From positions 1 to 64,000 of the forward strand of contig VBWE01000008.1 in assembly GCA_006218065.1 (NCBI GenBank): DNA of 64,000 bases. The letters run 5' to 3'. The first letter of the stretch is position 1. Every line of letters begins with the position of its first letter. The DNA comes from Bacteroidota bacterium. GTDB taxonomy: Bacteria > Bacteroidota > Bacteroidia > Palsa-965. This document shows, piece by piece, positions 42,221 through 50,531 of this stretch. Under the pieces are notes generated by a model. That model was not told where the DNA came from and did not search any database. It saw nothing but the letters and a program-made list of their open reading frames with translations. Position numbers and translations under genes: made by a program.

Positions 42221-43459
42221 TTAAAACATGATGCCGAAGCCGATTCCTGCGGCTAAGGCTTTGGTGGAAAATGTGCCGGAAAAACCGGTTTCAAGATTGG
42301 TGTCCGTTCGTTTTTTGCCCTGCGAATAAAGCCCGGTGGCGTGAACGGCGATGCGCGGCGTGATTTTATATGATGCGCCCGCGGTCAGGCCGATGCGGTT
42401 CATATCCGGTGTTTCCGGCGTCAGGTAGCCGTCCTGCACAGGCGTCTGGTCATAATATACGCCGCCGCGGAAAAGCATTTTTTCATGCTGCGCATATTCG
42501 GCACCGAAGCGGAATGTGAACACATCTTTATACATGCGTGCCGAGTGTACATCGTCGAGCTTCTCCGTATTTTGCGCGAAGTCGATGCGCAGTGAATCGT
42601 ACGACGACCAGCCGGTGCGGTTTATATCGAGCGCGAATTTCCATTTTTCATTCGCGTAACCTGCGCCGGCGGAAATGGTGGAAGGCAAACCGAGTTTGGT
42701 GGAAAATCCGCCGTCGGGAAAATATTCTTCCAGCGAAGAAGGAACGGTGAAATCCGCTTTGCCGCCGGCAACTTCCACATCAACGCCCGAGCGCATGGAA
42801 ATTCCCGCGGACCAGTTTTCGCCGAATTTCGCCAGCAGTCCCGCGTTCCAGCCGAAGCCCGACGCGTCGCCTTCCAGCACGGCCGAACCGTATTCGCCCT
42901 GCATGTCCTGCACGGGCACGCCTTTTTCCAGGCTGAATGAACCGGTGGCGTAAACAAAACCCGCGCCCGCGCTCAGCCAGTCGGTGATTTTTACTGCGGC
43001 TGTGGGCTGTATGTAAAATGTTTTCAGGCTGATGCTGCGGATGATGAATTGTCCTTTCCAGCCGGAAGGCCATTCGGCGCGGCTTCCATAAGGCGTATAA
43101 ACACCGAGTCCGAAACCGAGACGATCCGTTTTTTTCGGATGATAGGTGCAATAGAAATTGAGCGGGGTGCCGGTATTCGGTTCCATGTACACATGATAAA
43201 TACCCGGCGCCGGTTCTTCGTAAAGCGAGCGCGGCATGATGAGGGAAAAGCCGCCGGTAAACTGCCAGCCCGAATCGAGGAAAACGATTCCGCCCGGGTT
43301 AAAAAACAAAGTCGCGCCGTCGGTGATCAATCCTGTACCGGTATGCCCCATGCCGAACTGCCGCATGCCGTGCGTGTTCAATTGGAATCCGCCGGCGCAT
43401 AAATCGGCCGTGTGCAGGATGAACAGGAAGAAAAATACGTTTCGTAAAGCTCGAATCAT
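42221..43459 (-). CDS. FadL/TodX-type outer-membrane transport protein
   Basis: A 412-residue protein with signal peptide (FFFLFILHTADLCAG) and the FadL N-terminal hatch pattern: QLNTHGMRQFGMGHTGTGL with FFNPGGIVFL. The remainder alternates as barrel strands and ends with an aromatic-rich strand GIGFGIMF. It allows hydrophobic molecules such as fatty acids to enter through the outer membrane. The start at 43459 is chosen as the first Met that begins a signal peptide. It is first of an operon with the esterase and SGNH genes (gaps 2 and 29 bases). Confidence 0.86.
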   Translation of the reverse strand: MIRALRNVFFFLFILHTADLCAGGFQLNTHGMRQFGMGHTGTGLITDGATLFFNPGGIVFLDSGWQFTGGFSLIMPRSLYEEPAPGIYHVYMEPNTGTPLNFYCTYHPKKTDRLGFGLGVYTPYGSRAEWPSGWKGQFIIRSISLKTFYIQPTAAVKITDWLSAGAGFVYATGSFSLEKGVPVQDMQGEYGSAVLEGDASGFGWNAGLLAKFGENWSAGISMRSGVDVEVAGGKADFTVPSSLEEYFPDGGFSTKLGLPSTISAGAGYANEKWKFALDINRTGWSSYDSLRIDFAQNTEKLDDVHSARMYKDVFTFRFGAEYAQHEKMLFRGGVYYDQTPVQDGYLTPETPDMNRIGLTAGASYKITPRIAVHATGLYSQGKKRTDTNLETGFSGTFSTKALAAGIGFGIMF

Positions 43460-43571
43460 CGGGTTCTCCGGGCGATGGACAGCCCACTCCTGAACCAAGA
43501 TACGGGTTTTGAAGAAAAGATCAAGTTTTTGGTAATGTCTCGGTTTAACAGAGACACTACTCGTGGTTCAA

Positions 43572-44882
43572 CTACTTCTTCCCCTGCTCCTCCGCCATCG
43601 CCCGCGCCGTGCGGTTCAGCACCGAGTCAACGGAAATTTTTTCTTCCTGCGCTATCCGCTGAAGCGTCAGGAACCAGCCTTTGTCCTTCATGATCATCAC
43701 TTTGTTTTTCTTGATCACCGGGTCGGGGAGCTGCGTATTGCGGTTGCAGAAATAGTCGTGCGCTTCATCCAGGAAATTCCAGAACATGCCGCCGTAGTTG
43801 GCTTCGGTGGCCATGAGCACGACAACCTGGTTTTTTAATATCTCGTCGCCGGCGGAAATATTTTCTGTGGAGATATGCGGACTTCCGTCGGAATAATACA
43901 CGATTTCATTATACGACCAGAAATCGATCCGGTCGAAACAGGCGGGACTGATTTTCGTATTGCGCATCATCACGTCGAAATAACTGTCGCCGGCGCCGAT
44001 CATGCGGAGATGCGTTTTGTTCGCCGGCTGCCGGTATTCCCATTCCGGGTACGCTACGCGCTGTTTGACGAAAGGCGACCACAAATTTGCCGTGGCGTAA
44101 ATATCATTGTCCGGCAAATGCGGTTCATCGGTCAGCACCATCTTTCGTATGTAGAGCGACGGCATCGCGATGTTTCTTTTTTTACCGACGTAGCGCACCA
44201 GGCTGTCGGCGGCAAGCGCTACGCCATAGCAGCTCCAGTGCGTTCCCGAAAGCGTGATGAGCGGATGTTTCGCCGTCGGTTTCATCTGCCGGAACCAGGC
44301 GTTGAAATCGAGCAGGTTGACGGAGTTCGCGGTCATTTCGCGAACCATGCTTTTGTAAATCGTTTTTTCTCCTTCGCGCCCGTATTTTTCCGGGAGATAT
44401 TCCGGGAAATACGAAGCCGGTCCGGGCGCGAGGACCACGACCAGCGTAATGCCCCGCTTTTCCAGCGAATCCTGCAGGTTTTTGATTTTCCCGGTGGCGC
44501 TGCGGATGTATTCTTCGCCCATATAATCCTGACCGGTATAGGCGCGGATATAATTTCCGTAAAACAGGTAGCCTTCTTTCCCGACAACCATATCGAAAAC
44601 CTGTGACGTGTCGTAGAGCGAAAAAAGGAGCTGGTTGTTCAGCCGGACGAACGAATTCCGGAACCCGAAATTTTCGTTGTACCAGGCTTCGTAGTTCTCC
44701 TGGAATTCTCCTTTGAACCAGGCTTTTTTGCTGAATGCTGCTTCGGGTTTGTGCTGCTGGTATCCGCCGAGCCATTCTTCTTTTACAAAATTCAAACTGA
44801 ACTGCAGCGCGGGAAACAGGAGCAGCACGCAGATCGTTCCGAAAATCCGTCTTTTGATTTTATATGGATTGAGGCCTGCCAT
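43572..44882 (-). CDS. AlgX/AlgJ-like SGNH-type O-acetylation protein
   Basis: A 436-residue protein. An N-terminal membrane anchor (FGTICVLLLFPALQF) precedes an AlgX/AlgJ-type SGNH-hydrolase-like domain with EAWYNENFGFRNSFVRLNNQ, GKEGYLFYG, LAPGPASYFPEYLP and the GTHWSCYG motif near residue 222. Later GAGDSYFDVMMR supplies the Ser-type GDS element. These proteins transfer acetyl groups, with an MBOAT partner, to exported polysaccharide. The gene overlaps the end of the MBOAT gene by one base (TGATG), so the two proteins form a coupled system. Confidence 0.85.
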   Translation of the reverse strand: MAGLNPYKIKRRIFGTICVLLLFPALQFSLNFVKEEWLGGYQQHKPEAAFSKKAWFKGEFQENYEAWYNENFGFRNSFVRLNNQLLFSLYDTSQVFDMVVGKEGYLFYGNYIRAYTGQDYMGEEYIRSATGKIKNLQDSLEKRGITLVVVLAPGPASYFPEYLPEKYGREGEKTIYKSMVREMTANSVNLLDFNAWFRQMKPTAKHPLITLSGTHWSCYGVALAADSLVRYVGKKRNIAMPSLYIRKMVLTDEPHLPDNDIYATANLWSPFVKQRVAYPEWEYRQPANKTHLRMIGAGDSYFDVMMRNTKISPACFDRIDFWSYNEIVYYSDGSPHISTENISAGDEILKNQVVVLMATEANYGGMFWNFLDEAHDYFCNRNTQLPDPVIKKNKVMIMKDKGWFLTLQRIAQEEKISVDSVLNRTARAMAEEQGKK

Positions 44883-46336
44883 CAGAAACGGAAATAGATA
44901 AACGAGTTAAAACCGGAACCGGAAAGCGCCGCGAGTGAAACCATGAACAGGAGTACACAAACCGGCGCGAGCCAGTAATGCTCCCGCAGTTTCAGTTCGC
45001 GGTTAAAAAAATAATCCTGGAATTTTTCCAGCTTGCCCGGGATGCAGAACCAGCTGAATATGAGGGCGGCAATGCCGATGATGATCTGCTGTTTTGAAAG
45101 CGGGTAGCCGATCTTACTGTTGTTCACGCCGAACATCGCGCCGATGTATTGTATCGCTTTGTTCACGTTCTCCACGCGGAACATCACCCAGCCGAGCACG
45201 ACGATAAAAAACGTAAACAGGATCCGCGGCATGCGCCCGATCCGCGCCGTGAGGCGAAGCAGGAATATGCGTTCCAGCACGAGGAACAGGCCGTGCCACA
45301 GTCCCCAGAGAATAAAATTCCAGGAAGCGCCGTGCCAGAATCCCGACAAAACAAAAACAAGGCAGAGGTTGAAATACAGGCGCGATTTTTTACTGACGCG
45401 GTTTCCGCCGAGCGGGATGTAGAGGTAATTCTTCATCCAGTTGCCCAGCGTGATATGCCAGCGCCGCCAGAAATCGGTGATGCTTTCGGCGATATACGGA
45501 CTGTTGAAGTTTTCAGGAAAAACGAACCCGAAAATTTTCGCGAGACCGATGGCCATGTTCGAGTATCCCGAAAAATCGAAATAGATCTGGAAGGTGTACG
45601 CCATGGCCGCGATCCAGGCCGCCGAAGTCGTTAAATCGAGCGCATACACGGCGCCTTCACCCGTTTCCATATGGCCGTAAATAGCGTTGGAAATGGCGCC
45701 CATCGTGTCGGCGATAAGTACTTTTTTGGCGAGGCCGGTACAGAAAATATAAAATCCCGACAGTTTCATATCCACCGTATCGTTCTTGTCGCGGTTGGAA
45801 ATCTGGTCGGAAATCTCGTGGTACCGGATAATCGGTCCGGCGATCAGTTTCGGGAAACAGATGATGTATAAAAGATAGTCCGTGAATTTCGTCAGCGGTT
45901 TGTGCACGCGGCGGTACACGTCAACTACGTACGTGATCGTTTCGAAAGTGTAAAAAGAAATGCCGATCGGGAAAATAAGTTTCGGCCAGTTGATCTGCGT
46001 TTCCCCGCCGAAAACTTTGACGAGGTCGTTGAAGTTTTCGACAAAAAATCCGCAGTATTTAAAATAGAACAGCAGGCCGAGATTCACGGAAACAGAAAGC
46101 AGGAGCAGCAACCGCCGTTTCTTTTTTCCCTCCGCAGCATCCATGGTGCGGACGAGAAAAAAATCGAGCAGGGTGGTGCCGAGGATGACGAAAATGAATT
46201 GCGGCGCGCCCCAGGCGTAAAAAAAACAACTGAAAACCAGCAGCAGGTAATTCCTGTACTTCTTATCGGCCAGCAGGTACAGGACGATAAAAACCGGGAG
46301 GATAAGCGTCAGGAAAAAACTGCTCGAAAAAACCAT
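44882..46336 (-). CDS. MBOAT-family O-acyltransferase (AlgI-like)
   Basis: A 484-residue membrane protein with about 11-12 helices. The MBOAT region shows FWRRWHITLGNWMKNYLYIPLGGN and the catalytic-His area SGFWHGASWNFILWGLWHG. It matches AlgI/DltB-like acetyl donors that pass acyl groups across the membrane to a periplasmic acetyltransferase. The partner is the AlgX/AlgJ-like gene directly downstream. The polysaccharide substrate is unknown, since no capsule genes lie near by. Confidence 0.9.
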   Translation of the reverse strand: MVFSSSFFLTLILPVFIVLYLLADKKYRNYLLLVFSCFFYAWGAPQFIFVILGTTLLDFFLVRTMDAAEGKKKRRLLLLLSVSVNLGLLFYFKYCGFFVENFNDLVKVFGGETQINWPKLIFPIGISFYTFETITYVVDVYRRVHKPLTKFTDYLLYIICFPKLIAGPIIRYHEISDQISNRDKNDTVDMKLSGFYIFCTGLAKKVLIADTMGAISNAIYGHMETGEGAVYALDLTTSAAWIAAMAYTFQIYFDFSGYSNMAIGLAKIFGFVFPENFNSPYIAESITDFWRRWHITLGNWMKNYLYIPLGGNRVSKKSRLYFNLCLVFVLSGFWHGASWNFILWGLWHGLFLVLERIFLLRLTARIGRMPRILFTFFIVVLGWVMFRVENVNKAIQYIGAMFGVNNSKIGYPLSKQQIIIGIAALIFSWFCIPGKLEKFQDYFFNRELKLREHYWLAPVCVLLFMVSLAALSGSGFNSFIYFRF

Positions 46337-46424
46337 GCGCTTCTATCGGAGGATGCTAAAGACAAGCTGTGAACAATTTTTCTGCACGGATTCAAAAATA
46401 GGGAAAATAGGCAGGTAATTCGCC

Positions 46425-46964
46425 TCAGTGAAAACGCATAGCCTGCTCGACTTCCCGCTCGGTTTTAACGAAAGTAATTGTGCCGGTAAGTGTTGTGTCC
46501 TGCGTGACGATCCGATATTTCAATTTCAGTTTTTCGGGAAGTTCGGCTAAGGGAATATCATACCTGCGGAGCGAAACGATTGAAACCTGCCCGGAATCGG
46601 GTTTCATTCCCGGTTTCATCGCATCGGGCAAAATGTTTGCAAGACCGGCTCCGCGGAAATAATAACGCCCGGAACCGATCACTTCACTGTAGCGGAAATC
46701 CATGCTGTCCTGCCGGAAACCTTCGAAGCTGACATCGACTTCTTTATAATAAGACAGTTTTTCGAAATCGCAATAAAACACGGCATTCGCCGCAGGCTTG
46801 TCGTTCAGCATATCGATGAACAAACCGAAATCGGCCAGCGTGTCTTTATCCGCGTGAATCCAGATCGTGCCGTTTTCATTTTTGTCCCCGGGTTCATACG
46901 CAGGAACCATCACGGTGCAGGATTGCAGCAGGAAGAGCAGGGAAGCGAAGAAGAATAAACGCAT
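46425..46964 (-). CDS. Lipoprotein of unknown function
   Basis: A 179-residue protein. A short signal ends in lipobox LLQSC (Cys at residue 16), so it is probably lipid-anchored. The rest shows beta-rich segments (YYKEVDVSFEGFRQDSMDF, YDIPLAELPEKLKLKYRIV) but no known domain. The start at 46964 (MRLFFFAS) is chosen because it begins the signal peptide; a longer frame would add 22 residues. It follows the MBOAT gene by nothing recognisable. Confidence 0.7.
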   Translation of the reverse strand: MRLFFFASLLFLLQSCTVMVPAYEPGDKNENGTIWIHADKDTLADFGLFIDMLNDKPAANAVFYCDFEKLSYYKEVDVSFEGFRQDSMDFRYSEVIGSGRYYFRGAGLANILPDAMKPGMKPDSGQVSIVSLRRYDIPLAELPEKLKLKYRIVTQDTTLTGTITFVKTEREVEQAMRFH

Positions 46965-47081
46965 AGCCAAAAAGGTTAATTCCGGTTCCAAGTTAATGCG
47001 AAAAACGAAAGGACTCCGGATCGGAATCATTTATGACTCTTGCCACAATGACACCGGGGTACAAAGAAACACAAAGCAAAA

Positions 47082-47141
47082 AATGAAACGGTTTCATTCT
47101 TGTATTCAAAATACAAAGCGCTTCTTTATTGCGTAATTTTG
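47082..47141 (+). promoter_or_regulatory. Two palindromes and a -7 box ahead of the rhodanese-thioredoxin gene
   Basis: AATGAAACGGTTTCATT (47082-47098) and TTGTATTCAAAATACAA (47100-47116) are near-perfect dyads side by side. A perfect -7 box TAATTTTG lies at 47134-47141, 19 bases before the ATG. The dyads cover the area where a -33 box would be, so a dimeric repressor site is plausible. Confidence 0.5.
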
Positions 47142-47160
47142 CAGTATTCCAAGAAAGCCA

Positions 47161-47910
47161 ATGACCATGAAGACGATCCTTTTTTCCTTTTCGCTGATTA
47201 TCGCGCTTGCGCAATACTCCTGCAATTCCGCATCCACCGGCAAATCCGGGCAGGAAGGACAGGCGACGGTAAATACCAGCCTGAAGACCGATGAATTTGA
47301 AAAGAAACTGCTGGCGACCGAAGGCGGACAACTGATCGACGTGCGTACGCCGGAAGAGTTTGCCGTGAACCACCTGGCCAATGCAACGAATATGGATTTC
47401 AACGGTGATGACTTCGCGGAAAAAATAAAAACGCTCGACAGGAACAAACCGGTATTCGTGTATTGTCTTTCCGGCGGCAGAAGCAGCTCCGCTGCAAGCC
47501 AGCTGGCCGAGGCCGGTTTCAAAGAAGTGTACAATATGGCCGGCGGAATGCTGAACTGGCAGAGCGAAGGCAAAGCAGTGGTAACCGGCGAAGCCCCGCA
47601 AAAAACATCCGGCATGACTGCGGCGGATTTCAGCAAGCTCACGTCCAGCAAGGAATACGTGCTGGTGGATTTCAACGCCACCTGGTGCGGGCCCTGCAAA
47701 GCCATCGCGCCCATGCTCGAGTCTTTTGCCTCGAAAAGAAAAGACAAACTGCTGCTCGCCAAAATCGATGTGGATATGAATTCCGAACTGGCCCAGGCGA
47801 AAGGCATCAATTCTATTCCGTACCTCGAACTTTATAAAAACGGCAAACTGGTTTGGAAACGCGTCGGTTCGCTGGATGAGGAAACGCTGCTGCGGGAAAC
47901 AGGGTTGTAA
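47161..47910 (+). CDS. Exported rhodanese-thioredoxin fusion protein
   Basis: A 249-residue protein. The N-terminal hydrophobic segment has a candidate lipid-attachment Cys (AQYSC). A rhodanese domain spans residues ~38-135 (LIDVRTPEEF; active-site loop CLSGGRSS with catalytic Cys). A thioredoxin domain spans about 145-249 (VDFNATWCGPCKAIAPML; cis-Pro in SIPYLELYKNGK). Both active sites are intact. It would handle sulfur transfer and thiol-disulfide exchange in the periplasm. Its last 48 bases are duplicated exactly behind the HigBA module at 48762-48809. Confidence 0.9.
   Translation: MTMKTILFSFSLIIALAQYSCNSASTGKSGQEGQATVNTSLKTDEFEKKLLATEGGQLIDVRTPEEFAVNHLANATNMDFNGDDFAEKIKTLDRNKPVFVYCLSGGRSSSAASQLAEAGFKEVYNMAGGMLNWQSEGKAVVTGEAPQKTSGMTAADFSKLTSSKEYVLVDFNATWCGPCKAIAPMLESFASKRKDKLLLAKIDVDMNSELAQAKGINSIPYLELYKNGKLVWKRVGSLDEETLLRETGL
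47862..47909 (+). repeat. Direct repeat, copy 1: 3' end of the rhodanese-thioredoxin gene
   Basis: 48 bp identical to 48762-48809, exactly 900 bases apart; with one mismatch the similarity extends to 53 bp from 47857. It ends at the stop codon: copy 1 has TAA, copy 2 has TAG. Confidence 0.95.
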
Positions 47911-47963
47911 AAACGACCTGCTTTTGCAGGGCATCTCAAAATCATTCGAAGATATTTTAATAT

Positions 47964-47998
47964 AAAAGTAACCAATTTGGTTACTTTTTGTATATTTG
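47964..47998 (+). promoter_or_regulatory. HigBA operator and -7 box
   Basis: AAAAGTAACCA and TGGTTACTTTT are perfect 11-bp inverted arms (47964-47974 and 47978-47988) with a 3-base spacer. The box TATATTTG (47991-47998), a perfect TAnnTTTG, follows 2 bases later. This is the arrangement for repression by the antitoxin, 33 bases before the higB start. Confidence 0.75.
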
Positions 47999-48031
47999 TA
48001 TGGCCTAACCAATTCTTAACAATGATGAAAG

Positions 48032-48379
48032 ATGAACATTTACAACAAAAGCACTTTGATCCAATTCTGGCTTAAACATGCGATCGCTAAAAAACATCTG
48101 GAATTGTGGTACAATGATGTAGCTGCCCAAAAATGGAAAGGGCCGAATGAAGTAAAAAAAGATTACGTAACGGCCAGTATTATTAATAATTCACGTGTTG
48201 TTTTTAATATCAAAGGGAATGATTTCCGTCTTGTTGCGGACATTAATTATCAAAGAGGATGGTTGTTCGTCAAGTTTATAGGCACACATGCCGAGTATGA
48301 TCGCATCAATGTGGCTTCAGTAAACTTATACGAAAAGAAAAAGAAGAAAAAGCCGGCAAAGCCGAAGAAGAAAAAATGA
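48032..48379 (+). CDS. higB: HigB-type mRNA interferase toxin
   Basis: A 115-residue basic protein. Pattern WLKHAIAKKHLELWYNDV, WKGPNEVKKDYVTASIINNSRVVFNIKGNDFRLVADINYQRGWLFVKFIGTHAEYD in parts matches HigB toxins (the RelE-like fold, with late Phe, Arg and His as typical). It cleaves ribosome-bound mRNA. The C-terminal 14 residues are a Lys/Pro tail, richer in Lys than usual, and its last codons overlap the antitoxin start. The gene order toxin first, antitoxin second is characteristic of higBA. Confidence 0.88.
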   Translation: MNIYNKSTLIQFWLKHAIAKKHLELWYNDVAAQKWKGPNEVKKDYVTASIINNSRVVFNIKGNDFRLVADINYQRGWLFVKFIGTHAEYDRINVASVNLYEKKKKKKPAKPKKKK

Positions 48380-48726
48380 CGTACAAAAAAATTAAGACCA
48401 AGAAAGACTATCAAAGCGCTCTGGTGCGCTTTGAGCAGGTTTTTCATGCCAAACCCGGTACAAAAGAAGGTGATGAAGCGGAAGTTCTTGCCGTACTGAT
48501 CAAAGATTACGAGGATCGTACATTCATTATCGAGGCTCCTGATGCACTTGATGCCATTCGTTACCGGATGGAGCAGGAAGGCATGACCAATAAAGACCTG
48601 GCCAAAATCCTGGGCTACAAAAGCCGTGTCAGCGATATTTTCAATGGCCGGAGAAAACTGAACCTTGCCATGATCAGGAACCTGCATCTCAAAATGCATA
48701 TTCCGCTGGAAGCATTGGTTAAATAG
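48376..48726 (+). CDS. higA: HigA-type antitoxin with HTH
   Basis: A 116-residue protein. The C-terminal half has a helix-turn-helix (MTNKDLAKILGYKSRVSDIFNGRRKLNLAMI), and the N-terminal half is a charged helix pair likely to bind the toxin. It overlaps the toxin gene by four bases (ATGA). It would bind the inverted repeat at 47964-47988 with HigB to repress the pair. Confidence 0.87.
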   Translation: MTYKKIKTKKDYQSALVRFEQVFHAKPGTKEGDEAEVLAVLIKDYEDRTFIIEAPDALDAIRYRMEQEGMTNKDLAKILGYKSRVSDIFNGRRKLNLAMIRNLHLKMHIPLEALVK

Positions 48727-48761
48727 AAAGATTTAGTGAATAAAAGTATCTCAATTAAACA

Positions 48762-48809
48762 CGTCGGTTCGCTGGATGAGGAAACGCTGCTGCGGGAAAC
48801 AGGGTTGTA
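48762..48809 (+). repeat. Direct repeat, copy 2: orphan 3' end of the rhodanese gene
   Basis: An exact 48-bp copy of 47862-47909 starting 36 bases after the higA stop. It is not part of any gene and still ends in an in-frame stop (TAG). Confidence 0.95.
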
Positions 48810-48835
48810 GATACTCCATGACGAAGACAAAACAA

Positions 48836-48896
48836 CCACAGAGGCACGGAGAGCACAGAGAACCACGGAGACTCTGTGTTCTCTGTGCCTCCGTGG
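48836..48896. repeat. CCACAGAGGCACGGAG-type hairpin
   Basis: Arms 48836-48860 and 48872-48896 (25 bp, three mismatches) are separated by an 11-base loop. It lies 26 bases after the orphan gene tail and before lysS, and is related in wording to 30720-30752. Confidence 0.8.
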
Positions 48897-48953
48897 TAAA
48901 TAGCCGGTACTTGTTTTGCGAAATAGTTCCTGCCTGATTACCCTGCTATTCCG

Positions 48954-48961
48954 TATCTTTG
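48954..48961 (+). promoter_or_regulatory. -7 box for lysS
   Basis: TATCTTTG is a perfect TAnnTTTG, ending 19 bases before the ATG at 48981. Confidence 0.6.
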
Positions 48962-48980
48962 CGCCCATCTTATACCGACT

Positions 48981-50504
48981 ATGTCTACGCTAACGCATAC
49001 ACTTTCCGAACAGGAAACCATCCGACGCCAGAAACTGGAAGAAATCCGCCGGCTCGGCATCGATCCTTATCCCGCTGAAATGTTCCCGGTGAACGTTACA
49101 GCCGCCGATATCCACGAAAATTACGAGCGCGATAAGACGAATTATAAAGACATCAGCATTGCCGGAAGGCTTCGCGAGATCCGCATCATGGGCAACGCCT
49201 CGTTCGCCCGCCTGCAGGACGCCAGCGGAAGCATCCAGATTTACCTGCGCCGCGACGACCTCTGCCCGGGCGAAGACAAAACGCTGTACAATACCGTTTT
49301 CAAAAAACTGATCGACCTCGGCGATATTATCGGCGTACGCGGCTACGTGTTTACCACGCAGGTCGGTGAAATTTCAATCCACGTCACGGAATTCAAACTG
49401 CTCTGCAAATCGCTGCGGCCGCTGCCGGTTGTAAAAACCGACGCTTCCGGCGAAGCCCATGATGCCGTGAGCGATCCCGAATTCCGCTACCGCCAGCGTT
49501 ACGCCGATCTCGTGATCAACCCGGCGGTGAAAGAAGCGTTCATCAAGCGCACGAAAATGGTGAACACCATCCGCGATCACCTGAACGATCTCGGTTTGCT
49601 CGAAGTGGATACGCCCGTACTGCAAAGCATTCCCGGCGGCGCCGCTGCACGCCCTTTCGCCACGCACCACAACGCACTCGACATTCCTTTTTACATGCGC
49701 ATCGCGAACGAACTTTACCTGAAACGCCTGATCGTAGGCGGTTTCGACGGGGTGTACGAGTTCTCGCGCAACTTCCGCAACGAAGGCATGGACCGGACGC
49801 ATAACCCGGAATTTACGGTACTCGAATTTTACGTGGCGTACAAGGATTACGAATGGATGATGAACGTTACGGAAGTGATGTTCGAAAAAATCGCGCTGGC
49901 GCTTCATGGGACTACGGACGTGCAGGTGGGCGATAAAACGATCAGCTTCGCCGCGCCGTTCAAACGCATCACCATTTACGACGCGATCAAAGAGCATACG
50001 GGCGTGGATGTTTCGCAGATGAATGAAGACCAACTGCGCGACGCCTGCAACAGCCTGCATGTGCACGTGGATAAAACGATGGGCCACGGGAAATTGGTGG
50101 ACGCGCTTTTCGGAGAGAAATGCGAAGGCAACTACATCCAGCCCACATTCATCATCGATTATCCCGTGGAAATGAGTCCGCTCACCAAGAAACACCGCAG
50201 TAAAGCGGGCCTGGTAGAGCGCTTCGAGCTGATGGTGAACGGCAAAGAACTGGCGAACGCCTACAGCGAGCTGAACGACCCGATCGACCAGCGCGAGCGT
50301 TTTGAAGAGCAGGTGAAACTCAAAGAGCGCGGCGACGACGAAGCGATGTTTATCGATTACGATTTTCTGCGCGCGCTGGAATACGGCATGCCGCCGACCG
50401 CCGGCATCGGCATCGGCATCGACCGCCTGGCTATGACCATGCTCAACCAGCCTTCGATCCAAGACGTGCTTTTCTTCCCGCAGATGCGCCCGGAAAAACA
50501 GTAG
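48981..50504 (+). CDS. lysS: Lysyl-tRNA synthetase, class II
   Basis: A 507-residue protein of normal length. An N-terminal OB-fold anticodon-binding domain (GRLREIRIMGNASFARLQDASGS) precedes the class II core. Motif 2 is FRNEGMDRTHNPEFTVLEFY. Motif 3 is GIGIGIDRLAM near the C-terminus, and ATP/Lys-site residues are in TKKHRSKAGLVERFELMVNG. It charges tRNA-Lys. It is transcribed from its own -7 box and followed by the glycosyltransferase 27 bases later. Confidence 0.97.
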   Translation: MSTLTHTLSEQETIRRQKLEEIRRLGIDPYPAEMFPVNVTAADIHENYERDKTNYKDISIAGRLREIRIMGNASFARLQDASGSIQIYLRRDDLCPGEDKTLYNTVFKKLIDLGDIIGVRGYVFTTQVGEISIHVTEFKLLCKSLRPLPVVKTDASGEAHDAVSDPEFRYRQRYADLVINPAVKEAFIKRTKMVNTIRDHLNDLGLLEVDTPVLQSIPGGAAARPFATHHNALDIPFYMRIANELYLKRLIVGGFDGVYEFSRNFRNEGMDRTHNPEFTVLEFYVAYKDYEWMMNVTEVMFEKIALALHGTTDVQVGDKTISFAAPFKRITIYDAIKEHTGVDVSQMNEDQLRDACNSLHVHVDKTMGHGKLVDALFGEKCEGNYIQPTFIIDYPVEMSPLTKKHRSKAGLVERFELMVNGKELANAYSELNDPIDQRERFEEQVKLKERGDDEAMFIDYDFLRALEYGMPPTAGIGIGIDRLAMTMLNQPSIQDVLFFPQMRPEKQ

Positions 50505-50531
50505 CATACCCGTAATAAAATCCCTTTACAC

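Noticed and set aside
40938-42224. 428-codon frame antisense to the T9SS esterase
   Set aside because: A mirror frame of a certain gene, Arg/His/Val-rich, with no domain.
46965-47160. Small gene in the gap before the rhodanese-thioredoxin gene
   Set aside because: Frames are short and cross the palindromes and promoter; nothing protein-like is seen.
49374-50507. 377-codon frame antisense to lysS
   Set aside because: lysS is certain on the plus strand; the antisense product is not protein-like.
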